64,000 bases of DNA. It comes from Microbispora corallina. GTDB taxonomy: Bacteria; Actinomycetota; Actinomycetes; Streptosporangiales; Streptosporangiaceae. This document shows, piece by piece, positions 59,548 through 64,000 of the stretch (its first letter is position 1; every line of letters begins with the position of its first letter). The DNA lies in NCBI RefSeq assembly GCF_016863035.1, contig NZ_BOOC01000011.1, forward strand, positions 124,001 to 188,000, given 5' to 3'. A model generated the notes under the pieces. That model was not told the origin of the DNA, made no database searches, and saw only the letters and a list, made by a program, of their open reading frames with translations. The position numbers were made by a program, and so were the translations under genes.

Positions 59548-59880
59548 ATGGGCATTGCTGTTCAAGCGCTGGACGGCGTGTACGGCCGATCGGCCGCCGG
59601 CGTCCGGACGCGACTCGACCACGCTGACAACGGCGGCTGGAACTCGGTCGCCGAGGCCGAGACCGACCGGGAGGGCCGCGTCCAGGCATGGCGCGGGCGG
59701 AGGTTCGAGCGCGGGCTCTACCGGATCGTCCTCGACAGCGACCGCTACTTCGTGGGTCTCGGGCTGAGCGCCGCCTATCCGGAGGTCGCGCTGACGTTCC
59801 GCATGCGGGCCGAGACCGACTCCTATCAGATCCAGGTCATGCTCTCGCCGTACTCCTATTCGGCCTATTTCGGGTCGTGA
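59548..59880 (+). CDS. transthyretin-like (HIU-hydrolase-fold) protein with altered active site
   Basis: A 110-residue protein aligning end to end with 5-hydroxyisourate hydrolases: 'LDGVYGRSAAGVRTRL', 'AETDREGRV', 'FERGLYRIVLDSDRYF' and the C-terminal 'LSPYSYSAYFGS' match the family's LDT.GRPAAGV, D.DGR and LSP.GYS.YRGS blocks. However the two catalytic histidines are Gln (Gln6 and Gln94) and the signature YRGS is YFGS (Phe108 for Arg). It is therefore unlikely to hydrolyse hydroxyisourate and no other urate gene is near. ATG 59548 has AAGGTGG at good spacing. Confidence 0.8.
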   Translation: MGIAVQALDGVYGRSAAGVRTRLDHADNGGWNSVAEAETDREGRVQAWRGRRFERGLYRIVLDSDRYFVGLGLSAAYPEVALTFRMRAETDSYQIQVMLSPYSYSAYFGS

Positions 59881-60027
59881 CCTGCGGCGACGCCCCGGGT
59901 CCGCCAACAGCGGCACGACGCGGCCGGACCCGGCGATAGCGCGGCGATAACGCGGGGAAGGCGGCCGTCCCTAGCGTTGCCTGCGTCGCCTCCGCCACAC
60001 GGAGGCCGTACGGAGAGGTGGCGCGCG

Positions 60028-60132
60028 ATGCGGCGGATCCAGTGCAGGAGGCCCGGGCGGCGCGGCGGGGGGACCCGCGTGCGGGGCCCGCTCGACCTGC
60101 GCACCCCGTCCGGCCGCACCCTGCCCTTCTGA
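60028..60132 (+). CDS. possible 34-residue arginine-rich peptide
   Basis: Starts MRRIQCRRPGRRGGG and ends in TLPF; about a quarter of the residues are Arg. A purine-rich GGAGAGG precedes the ATG by about ten bases and the stop is 42 bases before the large LuxR-type gene. It could be a leader peptide or small gene in that transcript, or chance. Not recognised. Confidence 0.3.
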   Translation: MRRIQCRRPGRRGGGTRVRGPLDLRTPSGRTLPF

Positions 60133-60174
60133 GCCCGTGTTGTGTCACGCGCGCATCCGCGACGGAGGCCGGTC

Positions 60175-63100
60175 ATGGTCCTGGTAGAGCGAGACGAGGA
60201 GATCGCCGCCCTGGAGGGCCTGCTCGCCAGCGCGGTCATGGGCAGGGGCAGGATCGCCCTGGTCGGCGGCGCCGTCGCCACGGGCAAGAGCGCGCTGCTG
60301 CACGCGTTCGCGGAGCAGGCGCTGGAGCACGGCGCGCTGCCCGTCACCGCGACCGGCTCCCGCATGGAGCGCGACCTGCCGTTCGGCGTGCTGGGCCAAC
60401 TCGTCCGCGACGCGCCGCTCGTCCGCGGGGAGCGCGAGCGGGCGGCCGCCCTGCTGGAGGAGGGGGCCCGCAGCGCGCCGGCGTCCGGGCCCGCCGCGGA
60501 CACCCTCCAGCAGGTGGACGCCCGGATCGTGGACGGCCTGTGCGGCATCCTGCTCGGGCTGTCGGAGCGCTACCCGCTGCTCGTCGTCGTCGACGACGTG
60601 GACCAGGCCGACCGGGCCTCGCTGCTCTGCCTGGCCTACCTGTCGCGGCGCCTGCGGGTCTCCCGGATCCTCGCCGTCTTCGGCTGCTCCGACCAGGGCG
60701 GCCCGGACGAGTTCTTCGAGACGGAGGTGCTGCGCCAGCCGCACTGCCGGCGGCTGCGCCTCGCCCCGCTCTCCCCGGTGGGCGTCGTCTCCCACGTCGC
60801 CCGGCTGGTGGACTGCGACGCGGCGGAACGGCTCGGCGAGCAGTGGCACACGGCCAGCGGCGGCAACCCGCTGCTGGTGGGCGCGCTGGCCGACGACTAC
60901 CGGGACGCGGTGCGCGCCTCGGGAGGGGTCCCTCCCGGCACGCTCGTCACGGGTGAGCGCTACACGGCCGCCGTACTGGCCTGCCTGCACCGCGCCGCGC
61001 CGTCGACGCTCAGGGCGGCCCGGGCCCTCGCCGTGCTCGGCGGCCCCGACCTGCTCTCCGGGCTGCTCGGTGTCGGACCCGCGGACGTCATGCGGGAACT
61101 GCACGCGCTCACCTCCTGTGGCCTGGTGGAGCGGGGCCGGTTCCGGCACGAGGCGGCCCGGGCCGCCGTGCTGGCCGAGCTCGCGGCCCCCGACCGGGCC
61201 GGTTTGTACCGCCGGGCCGCCCAGCTGGCCCACGACGCCGGCGCCGCGCCCGAGGTCGTGGCGCGGCATCTGGTGGACGCCGGGACGGCGGACCTTCCCT
61301 GGGCCGTCCCGGTGCTGGTCGAGGCCGCCGAATGCGCGCTTCGCGCCGGGCGGGCCCGCCCCGCCGCCGACTATCTGCGGCTCGCGTGGCGGGCGTGCGA
61401 CGACGAGCGCCGCCTCCGGATCGGCATGCTGCTCGTGGCCGCCGAGTGGCGGCTGGATCCGGGGACGCCCGCGGCCCAGCTGGGCCACCTGGCCGACGCC
61501 GCCAGACGCGGCGGCCTGCGGGGGAGCGACGCCGTCGTCCTCGCCCGCGCGCTGCTGTGGCACGGCCGGTTCGACGACGCACGCGACGTGCTGGCCCGCG
61601 TCGAACGCGCCGCCGCGGCCCCCGCGCCCCACGGCACCGGCCCCGCGACGGCGGCCCCGTCCGCGACGGCCCCGCCCTCCACGGGAGCGGCTTCCTTAGG
61701 GGCGGCGTCCCCTTCCGGGGCGGCGGATTCCGGGTGGGCGGCCCCCTCCGAGACGGCCGCGCCCTCCACGGCGGCCGATATGGAGACGACGGTGGAGCTC
61801 GCCGTCACCCGGCTGTGGCTGCGCGCCACCCATCCGCCCTTCCTGGAGAACCTGCTCGGCGGGGAAGCGTGTGCCGTCGACTCCTCCGGGCCGCACTCCT
61901 CCGGGCCGCACACGCCGGAGCGGTACCTTCCCGGGCCGCATGGCGCGGGGCCGCATGTCGCGGAGCCGCACCCCTCGGGGCCGTATGAGGGGGGCGACCC
62001 TGGGCACGCCTCGTCTGCGCTCGTGCCGGCCCCGCTGGGGAACTCCGTGCGGGCCCCGCTGCGGCCCCCTCTGCCGGCGCTGTCGCCGTCGGCCCTGCGG
62101 CGGCTGGAGTCGGCGCGCGCGCTGAGCGACACGCTGTCCCACGGGTCCCGGGACGGCGACGTGGAGGCGGTCGAGCGCGTGCTCCAGGCGAGCCGGCTCG
62201 GGCACGCGGCCACGGACGCGGCGACCGACACGGTGGAGAGCGCGCTGCTCGCCCTCGCGTACGGCGGCCACAGCGACCGGGCCGCCTCCTGGTGGGACCT
62301 GCTGACGGGCGAGGCGCCGCCGGCGCAGGCCCCGAGCCGTCTGGCCCGGTTGGCCGCGGTCCGCGCCGAGATCGCGATCCGTCAGGGTGACATGCCCGGG
62401 GCTGAGCACCACGCCCGGGCCGCGCTCGCCGCCGTCCCGCCCGCGAGCTGGGGCGTCACCGTGGGCGGGCCGCTCGGCAGCCTCGTCCTCGCGCAGACCG
62501 CGATGGGCCGCTACGACGCGGCGCGCGAGCATCTCGACCAGCCGGTGGGGGAGGCCGTGTTCCAGACCCGGTACGGCCTGCAGTACCTGCACGCCCGGGG
62601 ACGGTACGGCATGGCGGCCGGTCTTCCGGCGCTGGCGCTGCGCGACTTCCAGCTGTGCGGCGAGCTGATGACGAGCTGGGACCTCGACGCGCCGGGCCTG
62701 GTGCCGTGGCGCGCGGAGGCGGCGGAGGCTCTCCTGCGGATGGGGCGGCCCGACCAGGCCCGCCTGCTCGTGGAGGCCCAGCTCGCCCGCTGCGGCCCGG
62801 ACAGCCCGCGCGAGCGCGGTGTGGCGACCCGGCTGCTCGCCGCCGTCTCCGACCTCCACCAGCGGCCCGTCCTGCTGCGCCAGGCCGTCGACCTGCTGCA
62901 GGAGGCGGGGGACCGGTACGAGCTGGCCCGGGCGCTGTGCGACTTCGTCGACGCCTGCAATGCCCTGGGGGAGAACCGGCGGGCGGCGTTGATCGCCACG
63001 CGGGCCCACGCGATGGCGGTCGAGTGCCGCGCCGATCCGCTCACCCTCGCGCTGCCGAGCCGGCCCGAGCCGATCCACGTGCCGGCGCCGCCGTCCCCCG

Positions 63101-63306
63101 AGCCCGTCGAGGTGCTGAGCGACGCCGAACGCCGGGTCGCCGCGCTCGCCGCCGCCGGGTACACGAACCGGGAGATCGCCGGGAAGCTCTACATCACGAT
63201 CAGCACGGTCGAGCAGCACCTGACGCGGACGTACCGCAAGCTCAACATCAGCAAGCGGGCCGACCTGCCGTCCAGCCTGGAGTTCGGCGACCACGCCGTC
63301 GCCTGA
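60175..63306 (+). CDS. large AAA-ATPase/LuxR-family (LAL) transcriptional regulator
   Basis: A 1043-residue LAL regulator. N-terminal AAA ATPase with Walker A 'GGAVATGKSALL' (Lys38) and Walker B 'LLVVVDDVDQAD'; a long helical TPR-like middle; C-terminal LuxR HTH about 975-1035 ('YTNREIAGKLYITISTVEQH'). Two low-complexity insertions interrupt the middle, at about 480-535 (Ala/Pro/Ser/Gly) and 565-620 (repeated 'SGPH'/'GPH'). LAL proteins often activate polyketide or catabolic clusters, but none is present here. ATG 60175 follows GGAGG at ideal spacing. Confidence 0.9.
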   Translation: MVLVERDEEIAALEGLLASAVMGRGRIALVGGAVATGKSALLHAFAEQALEHGALPVTATGSRMERDLPFGVLGQLVRDAPLVRGERERAAALLEEGARSAPASGPAADTLQQVDARIVDGLCGILLGLSERYPLLVVVDDVDQADRASLLCLAYLSRRLRVSRILAVFGCSDQGGPDEFFETEVLRQPHCRRLRLAPLSPVGVVSHVARLVDCDAAERLGEQWHTASGGNPLLVGALADDYRDAVRASGGVPPGTLVTGERYTAAVLACLHRAAPSTLRAARALAVLGGPDLLSGLLGVGPADVMRELHALTSCGLVERGRFRHEAARAAVLAELAAPDRAGLYRRAAQLAHDAGAAPEVVARHLVDAGTADLPWAVPVLVEAAECALRAGRARPAADYLRLAWRACDDERRLRIGMLLVAAEWRLDPGTPAAQLGHLADAARRGGLRGSDAVVLARALLWHGRFDDARDVLARVERAAAAPAPHGTGPATAAPSATAPPSTGAASLGAASPSGAADSGWAAPSETAAPSTAADMETTVELAVTRLWLRATHPPFLENLLGGEACAVDSSGPHSSGPHTPERYLPGPHGAGPHVAEPHPSGPYEGGDPGHASSALVPAPLGNSVRAPLRPPLPALSPSALRRLESARALSDTLSHGSRDGDVEAVERVLQASRLGHAATDAATDTVESALLALAYGGHSDRAASWWDLLTGEAPPAQAPSRLARLAAVRAEIAIRQGDMPGAEHHARAALAAVPPASWGVTVGGPLGSLVLAQTAMGRYDAAREHLDQPVGEAVFQTRYGLQYLHARGRYGMAAGLPALALRDFQLCGELMTSWDLDAPGLVPWRAEAAEALLRMGRPDQARLLVEAQLARCGPDSPRERGVATRLLAAVSDLHQRPVLLRQAVDLLQEAGDRYELARALCDFVDACNALGENRRAALIATRAHAMAVECRADPLTLALPSRPEPIHVPAPPSPEPVEVLSDAERRVAALAAAGYTNREIAGKLYITISTVEQHLTRTYRKLNISKRADLPSSLEFGDHAVA

Positions 63307-63459
63307 GCGACGCCTTCGTCCCGTCCCTTCGGCCGACGCCGACGCCGAGGCCGCGGCGACCGGGGGCCGTGAGAGGCGGGCGGGGTGCGCACGCGGGAGG
63401 ATGCGGCCGCCCGCCCACGCGGGCGACGCTCGAGGCGTCGCCGAGTCGCGGGAGGTCCG

Positions 63460-63672
63460 ATGGACGACGCGCCGTTGATCCGGGTGGTTCGCGGGAACCC
63501 GACGCCCGAGGAGATCGCCGCGCTGCTCATGGTGATCAGCGCCGGTGCGGCCGCCTCCCGGACGGAGGAGGACGCGCGCGACGCGGCCGAGGACCGGGCG
63601 CGCCGCGCCCGCCTGCTGCGCGGCCCCGTCGTCCCGGGCCCCGGCGCCTGGCGCGCCGCCGTCATCCGCTGA
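63460..63672 (+). CDS. accE: acyl-CoA carboxylase epsilon subunit
   Basis: A 70-residue protein matching the small epsilon subunit of actinobacterial acetyl/propionyl-CoA carboxylases: 'IRVVRGNPTPEEIAALLMVI' at the N-terminus and a final Trp-containing 'GPGAWRAAVIR'. It binds the beta subunit and stimulates the complex. Usually accE sits directly beside accD; here no carboxyltransferase gene is next to it within the window. ATG 63460 has GGAGG four bases upstream. Confidence 0.82.
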   Translation: MDDAPLIRVVRGNPTPEEIAALLMVISAGAAASRTEEDARDAAEDRARRARLLRGPVVPGPGAWRAAVIR

Positions 63673-63830
63673 CGTCCGGGACCGTACGGCGTCCTGGGGC
63701 TGCCGGGAGAACAGGTACCACGGACGAGACAGCGGCCTGGACGGGACAGGCCGCCACAGCGCGTGCCCCGGACACCGCCCCCGGTAACCCGCCGCGGGCG
63801 GGCGCGGGCGCGGACCGGGCCACGGAACGG

Positions 63831-64000
63831 TTATCCGCCCTCGTGTGTTCGTTGGGCGGCGGCACGGGCCCGTTGGCGGTGGATCTTGCTGAATCTCTCG
63901 TCTCCCGCTATCGCGGCGAGCTTCGCCATTCCCCGCGCGGGGTCCAGCGTGGCGAGAAGTTCCGCCGCGTCGACGGACTGCCACTGCTCGTCCCTTGGCA
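63831..64000 (-). CDS. 3' end of an unrecognised gene running off the window
   Basis: An open frame of 55 codons ends at the stop codon complementary to 63831-63833 and continues past base 64000. The readable part includes 'AAELLATLDPARGMAKLAA' and 'DERFSKIHRQRARAAAQ', with native-like composition. Not recognised; a helical, basic C-terminus is all that can be said. Confidence 0.5.
   Translation of the reverse strand, partial: PRDEQWQSVDAAELLATLDPARGMAKLAAIAGDERFSKIHRQRARAAAQRTHEGG

Noticed and set aside
1..64000. CRISPR array, tRNA or rRNA genes, insertion sequences
   Set aside because: I looked for regular spacer repeats, cloverleaf arms with conserved TTCGANTC, and transposase motifs such as DDE blocks, and saw none that held up.

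Overview
The window is about 64 kb of very GC-rich chromosomal DNA from an actinomycete. Supporting signs are the pervasive G/C third codon positions, many GTG starts, several probable leaderless starts, two XRE/MmyB-type regulators, a large SARP regulator and an AAA/LuxR regulator, a family 2B encapsulin and an acyl-CoA carboxylase epsilon subunit. The gene mix looks most like the Streptosporangiales, but that placement is an inference. No rRNA, tRNA, insertion sequence, prophage or CRISPR array was recognised.

Layout. 1-20.5 kb is a mosaic of mostly single genes: a YCII/ECF42 sigma pair, a helicase remnant, a large secreted subtilase, a LuxR-type regulator, a pirin, a sirtuin, XRE and IclR regulators, a metallo-hydrolase, a lipoprotein, a ChaN/EreA-like protein, a universal stress protein, a secreted HNH nuclease, VOC and SGNH proteins, TrmO, YceI and a quinone oxidoreductase. 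20.6-38.5 kb is one long minus-strand cobalamin (B12) operon behind a cobalamin riboswitch and a possible 19-codon leader. Its order is cobQ, cobN, a chlD/I-like chelatase partner, cobO, cobB, cobI, cobM, cbiD, cobL, a cbiG-cobJ fusion, a 2[4Fe-4S] ferredoxin, a NiCoT transporter, cobH and cbiX. Almost every junction is a 4-base ATGA or GTGA overlap. It mixes 'anaerobic-type' parts (CbiX, CbiD, CbiG) with 'aerobic-type' late chelation (CobN plus a ChlD-like subunit), and several pathway genes are not in the window.

38.6-43.1 kb holds an FtsX-type permease without its ATPase, a SnoaL/TetR pair that lost both 5' ends in what looks like a single deletion, and an aldo/keto reductase. 43.2-46.1 kb is the most distinctive locus: a family 2B encapsulin shell protein with a cyclic-nucleotide-binding domain, followed by a polyprenyl diphosphate synthase whose N-terminal extension looks like an encapsulin cargo-targeting region. 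A perfect 15-bp hairpin separates the two genes. 46.1-48.8 kb has a membrane protein and a divergent TetR/NmrA pair.

48.8-55.3 kb is a four-gene minus-strand oxidation operon: pyruvate-oxidase-like ThDP enzyme, YdiJ-like FAD/Fe-S dehydrogenase, MarR regulator and glucose-1-dehydrogenase-like enzyme. A 1030-residue SARP/NB-ARC/TPR regulator lies beyond it. 58.9-64 kb holds a small secreted or anchored peptide with its own terminator, a 5-hydroxyisourate-hydrolase-fold protein that has lost its catalytic histidines, an arginine-rich micro-ORF, a large AAA/LuxR regulator, an orphan carboxylase epsilon subunit and the 3' end of an unrecognised gene running off the right edge.
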